DNA of 64,000 nt from Desulfosporosinus sp. FKB (GCF_002196705.1 NZ_NADJ01000033.1:1-64000); one strand, 5' to 3'. Numbered from the stretch's first letter, positions 33,916-43,746 are shown. The notes: generated by a model from the sequence alone, not told the origin. Translations and numbers: made by a program.

Positions 33916-35106
33916 ATGTTTTTAATCACTAATGCTCAGATCATTACGGAAGAGTCAGTCTTAACAGGGTATGACCTTCTGGTCAAAGACGATCGGATTT
34001 TCAAGATAGTGCCCCAAGGTGAAGAAGCTATAACCGAGGAGCTTCAAGAAGACATTCAAGTTATTGACGGGGCAGGCGGCTATGTCGCACCGGGATTTAT
34101 TGATATTCACTCGGATTATATTGAGACAATGGCAGCACCAAGGCCGACCTGCCTAATGGATTTTCAAATGAGTCTTCGCGAAACAGAGAGACAATTAGTC
34201 TCTCATGGAATTACCACCATGTTCCATTCTTTATCCCTTTTTAAAGACACTGAGTATAAGCGCAAACCCATCCGCAATCCTGAAAATGTTCGTAAATTTA
34301 TTGATTTAGTTGCCGGAACTGGAACCAACCATAACTTGATACGACACAAATTCCACGCCCGGTTTGAAATTGACAATGTTAACGACGTGGAAAAATTAAA
34401 AGGGTATATCGAGGAGAAAAAGGTTCAGCTTGTTTCCTTCATGGATCATTCACCGGGCCAGGGACAATACCGGGATTTAGAGGTTTATAGGAATATGGTC
34501 AAAAGCTATAACGATCTAGAGGATCAGGTGATTGATCAAATTATTGACCGCCATCAAAAGAAGGAAAAAGTAACGATTGACGGGATTCGGCAAATCGCAG
34601 AACTGGCTCAGGAAAATGGTATCGCTATTGCGTCCCATGATGATGACACTGCCGAAAAATTAGAGTTGGTACAAAGCTGGGGAGTGACAATCAGTGAATT
34701 TCCCATCTCTTTGGCAATAGCTCAAAAAGCCAAAAAGAAAGGATTGTTCACCATGGCCGGTGCCCCCAACATTCTCTTGGGAGGATCCCACAGCGGAAAT
34801 TTATCTGCAGCTGAAGCAATTCTGGCGAATACTATTGACATCCTCTGCAGTGATTATTATCCGCCTGGCATGCTGCATGCTGTGTTCATGCTTCATGAAA
34901 AGTATAAATTAGATCTTGTCGACGCTTTCAAATTAGTAACCCTAAATCCGGCCAAAGCCGTCTCTCTGGATCAGGAAATCGGCTCTATCAGAGAAGGGAA
35001 GAAAGCAGACCTCCTGATTATTGAAACGATCGAGGAGAATTATCCGGTTATTACTGCTGTAATTATTGATGGGAAATTAAAGCAAACAACATCGTATTCG
35101 GCTTGA
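33916..35106 (+). CDS. phnM: PhnM-type triphosphate diphosphatase, copy 1
   Basis: A 396-residue amidohydrolase that removes pyrophosphate from ribose-1-phosphonate-5-triphosphate before PhnJ acts. Metal ligands are visible: HSDYIE near residue 57, FMDHSPGQGQY near 175, SHDDDT near 239 and the CSDYYPPGML segment near 316. All look intact. ATG follows GAAGGAG. It lies between phnK and the hexapeptide gene. A second PhnM (40325-41527) is encoded further down, so the two may differ in substrate or timing. Confidence 0.94.
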   Translation: MFLITNAQIITEESVLTGYDLLVKDDRIFKIVPQGEEAITEELQEDIQVIDGAGGYVAPGFIDIHSDYIETMAAPRPTCLMDFQMSLRETERQLVSHGITTMFHSLSLFKDTEYKRKPIRNPENVRKFIDLVAGTGTNHNLIRHKFHARFEIDNVNDVEKLKGYIEEKKVQLVSFMDHSPGQGQYRDLEVYRNMVKSYNDLEDQVIDQIIDRHQKKEKVTIDGIRQIAELAQENGIAIASHDDDTAEKLELVQSWGVTISEFPISLAIAQKAKKKGLFTMAGAPNILLGGSHSGNLSAAEAILANTIDILCSDYYPPGMLHAVFMLHEKYKLDLVDAFKLVTLNPAKAVSLDQEIGSIREGKKADLLIIETIEENYPVITAVIIDGKLKQTTSYSA

Positions 35107-35143
35107 AGGTTGAGTAAATTGGGAAAGGTCGGATGAACTAATA

Positions 35144-35767
35144 ATGATCGAAAGGCTTAGTCAGGAACCTAGCATTCATGAGAACTGTCAGCTGGACAAT
35201 GTTGAATTGGGTCAGTATACAGAGGTAGGGATTTATAACGTCTTAGAAAATGTAAAATTAGCCGATTTTTCTTATACAGGGCCCTTTTGCATTGTTCAGA
35301 ACACCGAAATCGGCAAGTTTTCCAACATTGCGGCGATGGTAAGAATCGGGCCAACCGATCATCCTATGGATCGGCCTACCCTGCATCATTTTACCTACCG
35401 CCGTAGGAAGTATGGTTTGGCAGAATCCGATGATGAACAATTCTTCCAATGGCGGAAGGAGCAGAGAGTCACGATTGGTTATGACACTTGGATAGGACAC
35501 GGTGCCATCATCATGCCCGGTGTAAAAATCGGCAATGGAGCGGTGGTAGGCAGCGGTGCAGTGGTTACGAAGGATGTGGATCCCTATACCGTTGTAGTCG
35601 GAGTGAAGGCTAAACCAATCAAGAAACGATTTTCTGAAGAGTCTATTCAAATACTTGAGGAGATTAAGTGGTGGGACTGGTCCTATGAAATGATTAAAGA
35701 AAGGCTTAATGATTTTTATCTTCCTATCCATGAATTTCTAGAGAAGTATAAAAAAGCAGGTGTGTAA
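35144..35767 (+). CDS. phosphonate-locus hexapeptide-repeat transferase
   Basis: A 207-residue left-handed beta-helix protein with imperfect hexapeptide repeats ([20 protein letters not shown] around 110-130) and a Trp-rich C-terminus (KWWDW). It belongs to the phosphonate-metabolism transferase group often found within phn operons; related proteins are acyltransferases of the chloramphenicol/xenobiotic type. The acceptor is unknown. The stop codon is directly followed by the phnL ATG. ATG 35144 has only a weak ribosome site. Confidence 0.88.
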   Translation: MIERLSQEPSIHENCQLDNVELGQYTEVGIYNVLENVKLADFSYTGPFCIVQNTEIGKFSNIAAMVRIGPTDHPMDRPTLHHFTYRRRKYGLAESDDEQFFQWRKEQRVTIGYDTWIGHGAIIMPGVKIGNGAVVGSGAVVTKDVDPYTVVVGVKAKPIKKRFSEESIQILEEIKWWDWSYEMIKERLNDFYLPIHEFLEKYKKAGV

Positions 35768-36475
35768 ATGGAAGAAATATTAGTTGTCCAAGATTTAACA
35801 AAATCCTTTATCATTCACAATTTAGCTAAGCACATTGAAGCGCTTCATGATATTTCCCTTAACCTAAAAGGAGGTGAATTCGTCGGGATTACAGGGAAAA
35901 GCGGCAGCGGAAAATCTACAGTCTTTAAGTGCATATATCGTACTTATGTACCCCGGAATGGACAAATCTGGTATAACTCTCAAAAATACGGATTTGTAAA
36001 TTTAGCAGAACTCTCAGAACGACAAATGATCTATCTTCGGAAACATGAGATTGGCTACGTATCACAGTTTCTGAATATAATGCCGCGGACAACCGCACGG
36101 GAACTGGTAAAACAAGCCGTTTTAGAAATGGGATCTGGTGAAGATTATGCTAATATAGAAGCTCAGCGAATGCTGGAACATTTTGAACTGGACAAAGAAT
36201 TATGGGATTGTTATCCCGGAACCTTTTCCGGCGGTGAAAAGCTGCGCTTAAATATTGCCAGGGCTATGGTCAAGCGTCCTAGGTTACTGCTTCTGGATGA
36301 ACCTACTGCCAGTTTGGATCATGCTTCAAAATTAAAAGTGCGGGAACTGATTGAGCAATTGAAACGAGAAGGAACAACGATGATGGGAATTTTTCATGAC
36401 CTGGAATTTATGGAAAACCTCTGTACTCGAGTTTATACAATGCATGATGGAAGATTGCAGGATTTTCAAATTTAA
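35768..36475 (+). CDS. phnL: C-P lyase-associated ATPase PhnL
   Basis: A 235-residue ABC-type ATPase paired with PhnK in C-P lyase systems. Walker A GKSGSGKST near residue 43, signature FSGGEKLR near 156, Walker B LLLDEPTAS near 177 and switch His in FHDLEF are present. It has no membrane partner in the operon, agreeing with a role on the lyase complex and not in uptake. It begins immediately after the hexapeptide gene and ends the first transcription block; the next gene is 109 bases away. Confidence 0.94.
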   Translation: MEEILVVQDLTKSFIIHNLAKHIEALHDISLNLKGGEFVGITGKSGSGKSTVFKCIYRTYVPRNGQIWYNSQKYGFVNLAELSERQMIYLRKHEIGYVSQFLNIMPRTTARELVKQAVLEMGSGEDYANIEAQRMLEHFELDKELWDCYPGTFSGGEKLRLNIARAMVKRPRLLLLDEPTASLDHASKLKVRELIEQLKREGTTMMGIFHDLEFMENLCTRVYTMHDGRLQDFQI

Positions 36476-36482
36476 CCTAAAT

Positions 36483-36510
36483 ATTACAATAGTTTAATGG
36501 GAACATAATT
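36483..36510 (+). promoter_or_regulatory. weak PhoP-box-like repeats upstream of phnD
   Basis: ATTACA (36483), TTAATG (36494) and ATAATT (36505) keep the 11-bp period but deviate from the consensus. They lie in the phnL-phnD gap. Tentative. Confidence 0.25.
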
Positions 36511-36584
36511 ATTGTTAGGTAAAATACAAATAGGACTTATGGACATCGCAATCATATTTCAAACATTGAGAGGAGAATAAAAAC

Positions 36585-37655
36585 GTGAAAAAAGCCACTT
36601 TATCGGTCATGGCAGTTATTCTGATGTCGTCCCTGCTAGCAGGATGCGGCACTGCCGCTTCATCAACCTCATCGGCAAATTCTGGTTCAGGTTCAGATGT
36701 TAAAGAGCCTGCAACAATCACTATCGCCTGGCTGCCTAATAATTCAGGGGATAATGAAAAGGCTTTCCGTGATGAATTTGACCAGATCATCGAAAAAGCA
36801 ACAGGAAAAAAAGTTGAAAACAAATTGACGACTGATTATGCTATAGCCATTTCTGCCTTGGAAAGCGGAGACGCTCAATTAGGGTATTTCGGACCGAATG
36901 AATACATTGTCTCACATGCTAAAGATCCCAAGGTCATACCTTTGGTGGTAGAAAGCGGAGATTCAGGGACTTTGAACGATGCCCTTTACCACAGCCGTTT
37001 TCTCATTAAAAAAGGCAATGAAGATCAGTACAAATCGGGTGACAGTTATGACATTGATAACATAGCAGGGAAAAAAATGTCCTTCGTTTCCACCAGCTCG
37101 ACATCTGGGTTTAATATGCCAGCCGCAGCAATACTGGGGAAATTCAACAGTCAGGACAAGTGGAAAAGTCTTACCAAAGATGACTTGGCCCAAGGCGGGA
37201 GCGGGAAATTTTTCAGCCAGGTTCTCTTTGCTGGCTCACACCAATTATCGTTAGTAAATGTACTTACGGGCAAATCTGATGTTTCAGCAGTTGATGATCT
37301 TGATGTAGCCCAATATGTAACTCTCAGCTCAGGAAAAGACAATGAGGCTGGGGCTGTCTATACGGTTAAACAGGGTGCCGATGCTCCATTTAATACTCTT
37401 GCCGGCGCTCAATTTGAGATCATTAAATCCATACCGGTCTTGAACACACCCCTTGAGGCCAACAGTGCAGTGCTGAGCTCAAAAACCCTGGACGAAATAA
37501 CTCAGGCACTTACCTCTGATGAGACAACAAAGGATACCAAGATATTTGCTCCGAAAGGTTCTCAGGGATCTGTCTTTGTCCAGCCCCACCGCTTCTTGAA
37601 AGTTGATGATTCTTGGTATGATCCCATGAGAAAAGTTCTTGGCTATTCTAAATAG
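36585..37655 (+). CDS. phnD: phosphonate-binding lipoprotein PhnD
   Basis: A 356-residue periplasmic-binding-type lipoprotein that captures phosphonates outside the membrane. The signal peptide ends in a lipobox (LLAGC, Cys21), followed by a Ser/Gly-rich linker and a type-II binding fold beginning TITIAWLPNN. GTG 36585 follows GAGAGGAG. It is the first gene of the transport part (phnDCEE). A phosphite or phosphate-ester substrate cannot be excluded, but the flanking lyase genes favour phosphonates. Confidence 0.93.
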   Translation: MKKATLSVMAVILMSSLLAGCGTAASSTSSANSGSGSDVKEPATITIAWLPNNSGDNEKAFRDEFDQIIEKATGKKVENKLTTDYAIAISALESGDAQLGYFGPNEYIVSHAKDPKVIPLVVESGDSGTLNDALYHSRFLIKKGNEDQYKSGDSYDIDNIAGKKMSFVSTSSTSGFNMPAAAILGKFNSQDKWKSLTKDDLAQGGSGKFFSQVLFAGSHQLSLVNVLTGKSDVSAVDDLDVAQYVTLSSGKDNEAGAVYTVKQGADAPFNTLAGAQFEIIKSIPVLNTPLEANSAVLSSKTLDEITQALTSDETTKDTKIFAPKGSQGSVFVQPHRFLKVDDSWYDPMRKVLGYSK

Positions 37656-37770
37656 AAGCCAATAGTTTAAGTAAAAACCAATATTTATTGTTTCTCAATT
37701 AAATAGTTAGGGTTTGGGGGTGAGGGGCGTTGCCTTGACGTCTCTCTCCAATAAGAAAGGGGGACTATGA

Positions 37771-38592
37771 ATGAAACTGGAACTAGGTGTGAACCGAGAA
37801 TTTAGTGAACCTTTGTTGGAACTAAAACATGTCACCAAGTATTATCACGGTGCGGCACCGGCCCTGGAAGACATCAATTTTTCGGTTGCGGAGGGAGAGT
37901 TTATCTCTGTTATAGGCCCATCCGGTGCCGGGAAATCCACCCTTCTCCGTTGTATTAACCGGATGATTGAAGCGACCAGCGGCGAGATTTCCTTTGATGG
38001 AGTCCTCATTTCGAAATTGAAGAAACGAGACTTGAGAAAGCTGAGAACTAGGATCGGTATGATATTTCAGCATTATAATTTAGTCGATAAGTTATCAGTC
38101 ATTGAGAATGTTCTTCATGGCAGGTTAGGTTACAAATCAACCCTTGCCGGGGTAATGGGACGGTATAGCCCAGAAGAAAAACTACAAGCGATGAGGATTA
38201 TTGACTTATTAGGTTTGCATGACCAGGTCTATAAACGCTGTGACCAACTAAGCGGCGGTCAGAAGCAGCGGGTTGGTATTGCCAGGGCCTTAATTCAAGA
38301 TCCCAAATTAATCTTATGTGACGAGCCCATTGCTTCCTTAGATCCCAATTCAGCCAAAATTATTATGGATCACCTGAGAGATGTTTCTGCTCAGATGGGC
38401 ATAACAGTTATTGTAAATCTGCATCAAGTCAGTGTTGCTCTCAAGTATTCGGATCGTATTATCGGTGTTAATCAGGGAAAAATCGTTTTCGACGGCTCCC
38501 CGAGTGCTTTAACTGCCGAAAAAATCGCAGAAATTTATGGGTCGGAGTCCAATGATCTCATGGTTGAATTAGGAGAACGCTATGCAATCTGA
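37771..38592 (+). CDS. phnC: phosphonate ABC transporter ATPase PhnC
   Basis: A 273-residue importer ATPase. Walker A GPSGAGKST near residue 50, signature LSGGQKQR near 159, Walker B ILCDEPIAS near 178, and switch His in NLHQVSVAL. The DEP(I/V)ASLDP and NLHQV patterns are typical of PhnC. It energises uptake through the two PhnE permeases encoded next. The 3' end overlaps phnE by 11 bases. ATG follows AAAGGGGG. Confidence 0.94.
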   Translation: MKLELGVNREFSEPLLELKHVTKYYHGAAPALEDINFSVAEGEFISVIGPSGAGKSTLLRCINRMIEATSGEISFDGVLISKLKKRDLRKLRTRIGMIFQHYNLVDKLSVIENVLHGRLGYKSTLAGVMGRYSPEEKLQAMRIIDLLGLHDQVYKRCDQLSGGQKQRVGIARALIQDPKLILCDEPIASLDPNSAKIIMDHLRDVSAQMGITVIVNLHQVSVALKYSDRIIGVNQGKIVFDGSPSALTAEKIAEIYGSESNDLMVELGERYAI

Positions 38593-39367
38593 TATTTTTG
38601 CTAAACGCAAAAAGGACAGTCTGATATTTTTTTTCTTATTAATATTGCTTACTGTTGGCTCGGTCGTCATTACCCAGTATGACGTGTCGAAAGGGTTTAC
38701 CAGTCTTCTTAAGGCTTTTATCTGGGGAGGTTCCAATTTTTATCCCGATGGTAAGTCACTGACCATATTGCCGGATGTACTGCGAAAACTATGGGATACG
38801 ATCCTGATGTCTATTGCAGCAACGACGGTTGCTACGGTTTTCGCAACGCTTTTGGCCTTGGTTGGTTCCCGAACTACAAGAATGAACAGACTGTTTAGTC
38901 TGGTTGCCCGGGGCATTGCCTCACTCTTTCGCAACATTCCTCTCGTCGCTTGGGCCATGGTCTTAATGTTAGCTTTTAGTCAAAGCTCAATTACAGGCTA
39001 CTTGGCTCTTTTTTTAGGATCGTTTGGGTTTCTGACAAGAGCCTTTATTGAAACCATTGACGAAGTGTCCAACGACTCCGTTGAAGCCTTGTCAGCTACC
39101 GGGGCCAGCTATTTCCATATAATTTTTCAATCAGTTTTGCCGTCCAGTCTCCCCCAGATGATCAGTTGGATATTATTTATGATTGACACGAATATTCGTG
39201 ATGCCACCTTAGTTGGCCTTCTTACAGGCACAGGAATCGGGTTTTCCTTTGATTTGTACTATAAGAGTTTTAATTTTCATGCCGCAAGCCTTGTCGTGAT
39301 TTTAATTGTCATTACTGTAATTCTCATTGAAATGGTTTCCAATACTATCAGAAGGGTGATTATGTGA
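38582..39367 (+). CDS. phnE: phosphonate ABC transporter permease PhnE, first
   Basis: A 261-residue inner-membrane permease with about six helices and the importer EAA-type loop (EALSATGASYFHIIFQSVLP near 165-190) that contacts PhnC. Together with the following permease it would form a heterodimeric channel. It overlaps both neighbours, showing tight translational coupling. Confidence 0.93.
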   Translation: MQSDIFAKRKKDSLIFFFLLILLTVGSVVITQYDVSKGFTSLLKAFIWGGSNFYPDGKSLTILPDVLRKLWDTILMSIAATTVATVFATLLALVGSRTTRMNRLFSLVARGIASLFRNIPLVAWAMVLMLAFSQSSITGYLALFLGSFGFLTRAFIETIDEVSNDSVEALSATGASYFHIIFQSVLPSSLPQMISWILFMIDTNIRDATLVGLLTGTGIGFSFDLYYKSFNFHAASLVVILIVITVILIEMVSNTIRRVIM

Positions 39368-40188
39368 AGAAGATTGAGGAAGCAATTTTACCCGTGAAAC
39401 CCTTGACTCGGGAGTCTCTTACCATGTGGATATTATTGCTTGTTTTATCCCTATTGACTATCTATGCCCTGGCCGCCATTGATTACACGAGTGTGGATAT
39501 GGGAAAGGCAATGGCTGATACTCTCAATAATTTCAAAACTATATTTTTCCATCCTGCAGCTCACCGGCTTAGCTTGTGGGACGCATTTTACGAAGTTTTA
39601 ATAACCATGGGGTTGGCATTTTTAACGACCTTGTTTGGCGGTGTCATTGCTATGCTCCTGGGATTGTTGGCCGCCCAGAATTTGGCGCCAAAACAAGTTA
39701 CCAATATTATCAAAGGTTTTGTCGCTTTTATTCGTGCAGTTCCCAGCATCTTATGGGTTTTGATCTTTGCCGTGGCGGCAGGCCTGGGCAGCGTGGCTGC
39801 CGTTATTGGTTTAACCTTTCACTCTGTCAGCTATTTAACGAAGGCCTATTCCGAGTCTTTTGAGGAATTAGACAGAAGCGTTATTGAAGCTTTAATGGCC
39901 AGCGGGGCGAATTGGTGGCAGATTATTTTTCAAGCGGTTATACCCTCCTCCGTTTCTTCCTTGCTGTCTTGGACATTTATGAGATTTGAAATCAATTTTG
40001 CTAATGCTGTTGCCATGGGCGCCGCTGCCGGGGCGGCCGGAATCGGCTTCGATTTGTTTATGGACAGCGGATTTTATTTTGATCTCCGGGAAATCGGACT
40101 GGTAACCTATTTTATTATAGCTTTTGCTATAGTACTCGAAACGATTTCCACCAATTTGAAAAGCAAGATATTAATAAAAAAGGCTTAG
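39364..40188 (+). CDS. phnE: phosphonate ABC transporter permease PhnE, second
   Basis: A 274-residue permease homologous to the preceding one, with six helices and the EAA-type loop EALMASGANWWQIIFQAVIP. GTG 39364 overlaps the upstream stop (ATGTGA). The end of the gene lies in a stem (40181-40193 pairing with 40229-40241) that may stabilise the mRNA upstream. Confidence 0.93.
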   Translation: MKKIEEAILPVKPLTRESLTMWILLLVLSLLTIYALAAIDYTSVDMGKAMADTLNNFKTIFFHPAAHRLSLWDAFYEVLITMGLAFLTTLFGGVIAMLLGLLAAQNLAPKQVTNIIKGFVAFIRAVPSILWVLIFAVAAGLGSVAAVIGLTFHSVSYLTKAYSESFEELDRSVIEALMASGANWWQIIFQAVIPSSVSSLLSWTFMRFEINFANAVAMGAAAGAAGIGFDLFMDSGFYFDLREIGLVTYFIIAFAIVLETISTNLKSKILIKKA

Positions 40189-40241
40189 CCTGTAATGAGT
40201 GCAGAAAGCAAATCATGAATCACAGATCACAGGCTAGGCCT
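40181..40241 (+). other. intercistronic stem overlapping phnE stop
   Basis: AGGCTTAGCCTGT pairs with ACAGGCTAGGCCT (13 bp, one G-U) across a 35-base loop. No T-run follows, so processing or mRNA stabilisation is more likely than termination. Confidence 0.4.
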
Positions 40242-40324
40242 TGATGTTCCCCCAAAATGCCGTGAAGAAAGATGATGGTTAATTAATTGTTTGGAAATAA
40301 GGATTAAAAGGGAGCAAATTTGAC

Positions 40325-41527
40325 GTGAGAACAAAAAAGATTTGCATTTACAATGCCAAAATGATTTTGCCTGAGAAGATCAGCAAAGGCTATTTAATTA
40401 TAGATGGAAATAGAATCATTGAGGTAGCCGAAAGTGATTTTCCCAGAGTGAAGTGCTATTCAGAGCTGACGATGATTGATGCCGAAGATTGTTTTGTCAT
40501 GCCGGGGATGATTGATCTCCACAGCGATGCTATCGAAAAGGAAATCCAACCAAGGCCCAATACCTTATTCCCGATTCATATGGCCTTTTATGAGTTGGAA
40601 AAGAAACTTACGGTCAGCGGTATTACAACTATGTTTCACTCTCTTAGCTTAAGTGACGAATGGGGAGTAAGAAATCAAGACATGGTTGTGGGAGTTATTA
40701 ATAGCATCAATACTCTTAAAAATGCTCGTTCTATGATTAATCATAAAATTCATCTTCGCTACGAATTGACGTTTCTTGCCGGACTTAAGGCCTTGGAAGG
40801 TCTCATTAAAAATAAGAGCATTGATTTAATGTCCTATATGGATCATACACCGGGGCAGGGACAGTTTAGAGATGCTGAAGCACTTAAAACCTTTACTCTC
40901 CAATCTTATGGTAAAAAAGAGCAGGAATTTGACGATTTTCTCGATAAAACTATCGAAAACCAGGCCCGAATCAATTGGACCAAACTTATGGAACTATCCA
41001 AGATTGCTAAACATAAGGGAATTCCTTTAGCTTTTCATGACGATGATACCCAAGAGAAAATCGATACCCTCCTGGAATGCGAAGGGATCGTCAGCGAATT
41101 CCCCATTAATTTGACTACTGCAGTTTACGCAGCTTCTAAAGGGATTCACGTCTGCGTCGGAGCTCCCAATATTATTCGCGGAAAGTCCCACAGCAACAAT
41201 ATGAGAGCGATTGATGCCATTCTCAATCATGCGGCAGATATCATTTGTTCCGATTATCTGCCAAGTGCCATGCTTCCGGCAGTTTTTTCTTTAACACGGG
41301 AAGGAATCGCATTGAATGAGGCAGTTAAGATGGTAACCTTAAACCCTGCTAAGGCTTTAAAAATAGACGGTGAGGTCGGTACCATCGAAGTCGGTAAATG
41401 TGCGGATTTAATCGTTGTGGAAATGCATCAGGACTATCCGATCCTTCGGAAAACCCTAGTGGGCGGGAACACCGTATTTCAATCAGATTATAAGGCCTAT
41501 AGTGAAAGAGTTGATAATGTATGTTAA
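40325..41527 (+). CDS. phnM: PhnM-type triphosphate diphosphatase, copy 2
   Basis: A 400-residue paralogue of the PhnM at 33916. Metal ligands are again complete: IDLHSDAIEKEIQPRPN near residue 60, YMDHTPGQGQF near 178, FHDDDT near 239 and CSDYLPSAML. The QPRPN form is closer to E. coli PhnM (TPRPG) than copy 1 (APRPT). GTG 40325 is the start. Its last seven bases overlap the GNAT gene. Two active-looking PhnM copies in one locus suggest a divided substrate range or a second, phosphate-starvation route. Confidence 0.93.
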   Translation: MRTKKICIYNAKMILPEKISKGYLIIDGNRIIEVAESDFPRVKCYSELTMIDAEDCFVMPGMIDLHSDAIEKEIQPRPNTLFPIHMAFYELEKKLTVSGITTMFHSLSLSDEWGVRNQDMVVGVINSINTLKNARSMINHKIHLRYELTFLAGLKALEGLIKNKSIDLMSYMDHTPGQGQFRDAEALKTFTLQSYGKKEQEFDDFLDKTIENQARINWTKLMELSKIAKHKGIPLAFHDDDTQEKIDTLLECEGIVSEFPINLTTAVYAASKGIHVCVGAPNIIRGKSHSNNMRAIDAILNHAADIICSDYLPSAMLPAVFSLTREGIALNEAVKMVTLNPAKALKIDGEVGTIEVGKCADLIVVEMHQDYPILRKTLVGGNTVFQSDYKAYSERVDNVC

Positions 41528-41961
41528 TCCGACAAGCTTCGGAGCAAGATCTGTCAAGTATAGTAGATCTTTTACAAGCCATGGACGGCGAGGAGAGGAT
41601 CGATTACGGCGAAGCCGTAACCATATGGTGGAAAATGAAGGAGTATCCCTATTATAAAGTATTTGTAGTTGAAGACAGCAACCGGATCATCGCTGCCTGC
41701 AGTTTGATCATCTTGGAAAATTTGGGTCATAGAGGCGCCAAACTTGCCCTTGCCGAAAGTGTGATTGTCGCTGAGAATTACAGAGGCTCCGGTATAGGCA
41801 GTATGCTGATGCATTTTATTATGGATGAGGCTAAAGAGGAAAATTGTTACAAGCTTATGCTTTCCAGCAATAAGAAAAGGCTGCAGGCCCATGAGTTTTA
41901 TCAGAAACTGGGATTTCAACAACATGGAATCAGTTTTGTGGTTGAACTTAATAAATACTAG
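41521..41961 (+). CDS. GNAT acetyltransferase (PhnO-like position)
   Basis: A 146-residue GCN5-type N-acetyltransferase with the acetyl-CoA loop NYRGSGIGSMLMHFI near 85-100 and the C-terminal EFYQKLGF. In other C-P lyase loci PhnO acetylates aminoalkylphosphonates before cleavage; this protein occupies the same place, so that role is plausible but unproven. ATG 41521 overlaps the end of phnM copy 2. Confidence 0.85.
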   Translation: MLIRQASEQDLSSIVDLLQAMDGEERIDYGEAVTIWWKMKEYPYYKVFVVEDSNRIIAACSLIILENLGHRGAKLALAESVIVAENYRGSGIGSMLMHFIMDEAKEENCYKLMLSSNKKRLQAHEFYQKLGFQQHGISFVVELNKY

Positions 41962-42069
41962 TTCATGGAGCTGTGTGAGAGCGGTTTTATTAAAAGCAGT
42001 GGGGCACTTCCGATTGTAGTAAGAGTCATGGAGGCGCACATATGATGTTTAGTAAGACGAGGTGCGATT

Positions 42070-42840
42070 ATGGAAATGAATTATACCGAATATCTCAACT
42101 ATGTTGAACTGGTACTTACGGAAAAAGCGATTAGAGAATATGCTCGCCAAATGAAGACTCTGGGAAAATTTAAAGAGTCTACAGATGGACTTTGGGAGCC
42201 GGTTTCTTATTCAGGCTATACTTTAATCACGCCAACATATTTAGATGACGAGGAAAATGTTGATTCCTATAGATTTCTTAGCGATATTCGAGAAGAATTA
42301 TTTTGGAACATCCCCTTTCCCGGGATAGTCTGGGCCCCCACGATTGCTCTTCATATGACCATAGGCCGGTTGATATCCGGCGATGTTTTTAACCAGAGGA
42401 TTAAGGATTCTCGCGAAGACGAATTTTTGCTGGCCTGTCATCAAATGTTTTCCCATATGTCTAGTTCCGGATCGTTAAACTATGAAATTAAGGGCTTATC
42501 TGTTTTTCCCCAAGGTGTCATAGCTGCTATCGTTTCGCCGCTGACCGAAGGTGATTACCTAGGGCTGCAAGCAGTCAGAGACCATCTTTACGAAGATAAC
42601 AATCTTAAACAACTTGGTGTTGAGAGAAAACGACGGTTTCAGGGACATATCAGTTTGTTTTATTTGGAGGAAAAGTTATCAGGAAAAGAAAGACGCATGA
42701 TGGCTGATGCGATCTCAGAAACAAACAAGAGATTTTTCAATACTCCTGTACCCTTTATGATTAAACGGGCCGAGGTTAGAAGATTTGATGATTTTTCTGA
42801 GTTTAATCGTCAAGATTATTGGCCGGCCTTCAGGCTATAA
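42070..42840 (+). CDS. 2H phosphoesterase-like protein
   Basis: A 256-residue protein with two H-x-(S/T) motifs, HMT at 95-97 and HIS at 193-195, about 98 residues apart, the signature of the 2H phosphoesterase superfamily (RNA ligase T/cyclic phosphodiesterase fold). Such enzymes open 2',3'- or 1,2-cyclic phosphates. In this locus, which has no PhnP, it is a candidate to hydrolyse 5-phosphoribosyl 1,2-cyclic phosphate or a related intermediate (inference). Related DUF1045 proteins occur in phosphonate operons. ATG 42070 has GAGGTG six bases upstream. Confidence 0.8.
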   Translation: MEMNYTEYLNYVELVLTEKAIREYARQMKTLGKFKESTDGLWEPVSYSGYTLITPTYLDDEENVDSYRFLSDIREELFWNIPFPGIVWAPTIALHMTIGRLISGDVFNQRIKDSREDEFLLACHQMFSHMSSSGSLNYEIKGLSVFPQGVIAAIVSPLTEGDYLGLQAVRDHLYEDNNLKQLGVERKRRFQGHISLFYLEEKLSGKERRMMADAISETNKRFFNTPVPFMIKRAEVRRFDDFSEFNRQDYWPAFRL

Positions 42841-42872
42841 CTGCTATCTCCTTTGAAAGGAATTAATCGTTT

Positions 42873-43700
42873 ATGAACGTCGAAGAACGAGAAATGTATG
42901 ACTTCGCTAAACTCTTAATGTATTCTGCGGGGTCGAAGCTGAAACAAGAGCGCCGGCAATCCGTCATAAAAGTTAAGGAAAAGACCTCTCAGATGGACCT
43001 TGTCACGGAACATGATTTACTTATTGAGAAATTCCTCATTGATGCTATTCTAAGTAACTATCCAGATCATAATATCCTTGCTGAGGAAAGCAGGGAACAG
43101 ATATGTCCGAAGCATAATGATTATACGTGGGTTATCGACCCAATTGACGGTACGGTCAATTATTATCGGTTTGGCAAGGATTATGCCATATCCCTGGCTT
43201 TATATAAAAATGAAAATCCGATGTTTGGTTTAGTTTATGATGTTGCCAATAGCGAGATGTTCAGCGCAGGTCGTGGTGAAGGAGCAATCATCAATGGACA
43301 TCCTTTAGACACTTTGCCGGATTCCCATGATAAGCTGAGCAAAGCAGTTGTTGGTATTAGCTTGAGAACTATGAGAGAATTCGCAGGTTTGGGCATGGAC
43401 GTCATGGGGATGTTGTCCCAGGCCCAGGCTTACAGATATTTGGGCTGCGCCTCTCTGGAAATATGTAAAGTTGCTAACGGAGAATATGACTTGTTTATTT
43501 CGTCTAATGTCCATGAATGGGACATTGCTGCCGCCAGGATTTTTCTGGAACAACGTGGGGGAGAAGTTCTTATTCGCAGAAACAATGAGAATAGGTCACC
43601 TTTTGGTAAATTATTAGTAGCTGCTTTTCGCTCGCCGTTGATATGGACAGAGGCTCGCCAATATCTTCCCCTCTGCCTGAGAGATAAGTTTGACGCTTGA
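42873..43700 (+). CDS. inositol-monophosphatase-superfamily phosphatase
   Basis: A 275-residue Mg2+-dependent sugar-phosphate phosphatase. Metal ligands are ordered as expected: EE at 71-72, DPIDGT at 89-94 and EWDIAAAR near 212. Family members act on inositol phosphates, fructose bisphosphate, PAP or sugar phosphates. Here it may dephosphorylate a ribose phosphate from C-P lyase. ATG follows GAAAGGA. It lies 32 bases behind the 2H gene and precedes the interrupted small gene and the PHP gene. Confidence 0.87.
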   Translation: MNVEEREMYDFAKLLMYSAGSKLKQERRQSVIKVKEKTSQMDLVTEHDLLIEKFLIDAILSNYPDHNILAEESREQICPKHNDYTWVIDPIDGTVNYYRFGKDYAISLALYKNENPMFGLVYDVANSEMFSAGRGEGAIINGHPLDTLPDSHDKLSKAVVGISLRTMREFAGLGMDVMGMLSQAQAYRYLGCASLEICKVANGEYDLFISSNVHEWDIAAARIFLEQRGGEVLIRRNNENRSPFGKLLVAAFRSPLIWTEARQYLPLCLRDKFDA

Positions 43701-43746
43701 TTTGCAGAAGATACAGCCACACGAACAGTGAATAAAGGGTGATTTT

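Noticed and set aside
35258-35731. 157-codon minus-strand frame within the hexapeptide transferase gene
   Set aside because: Antisense to a clear hexapeptide-repeat protein, with no family features of its own.
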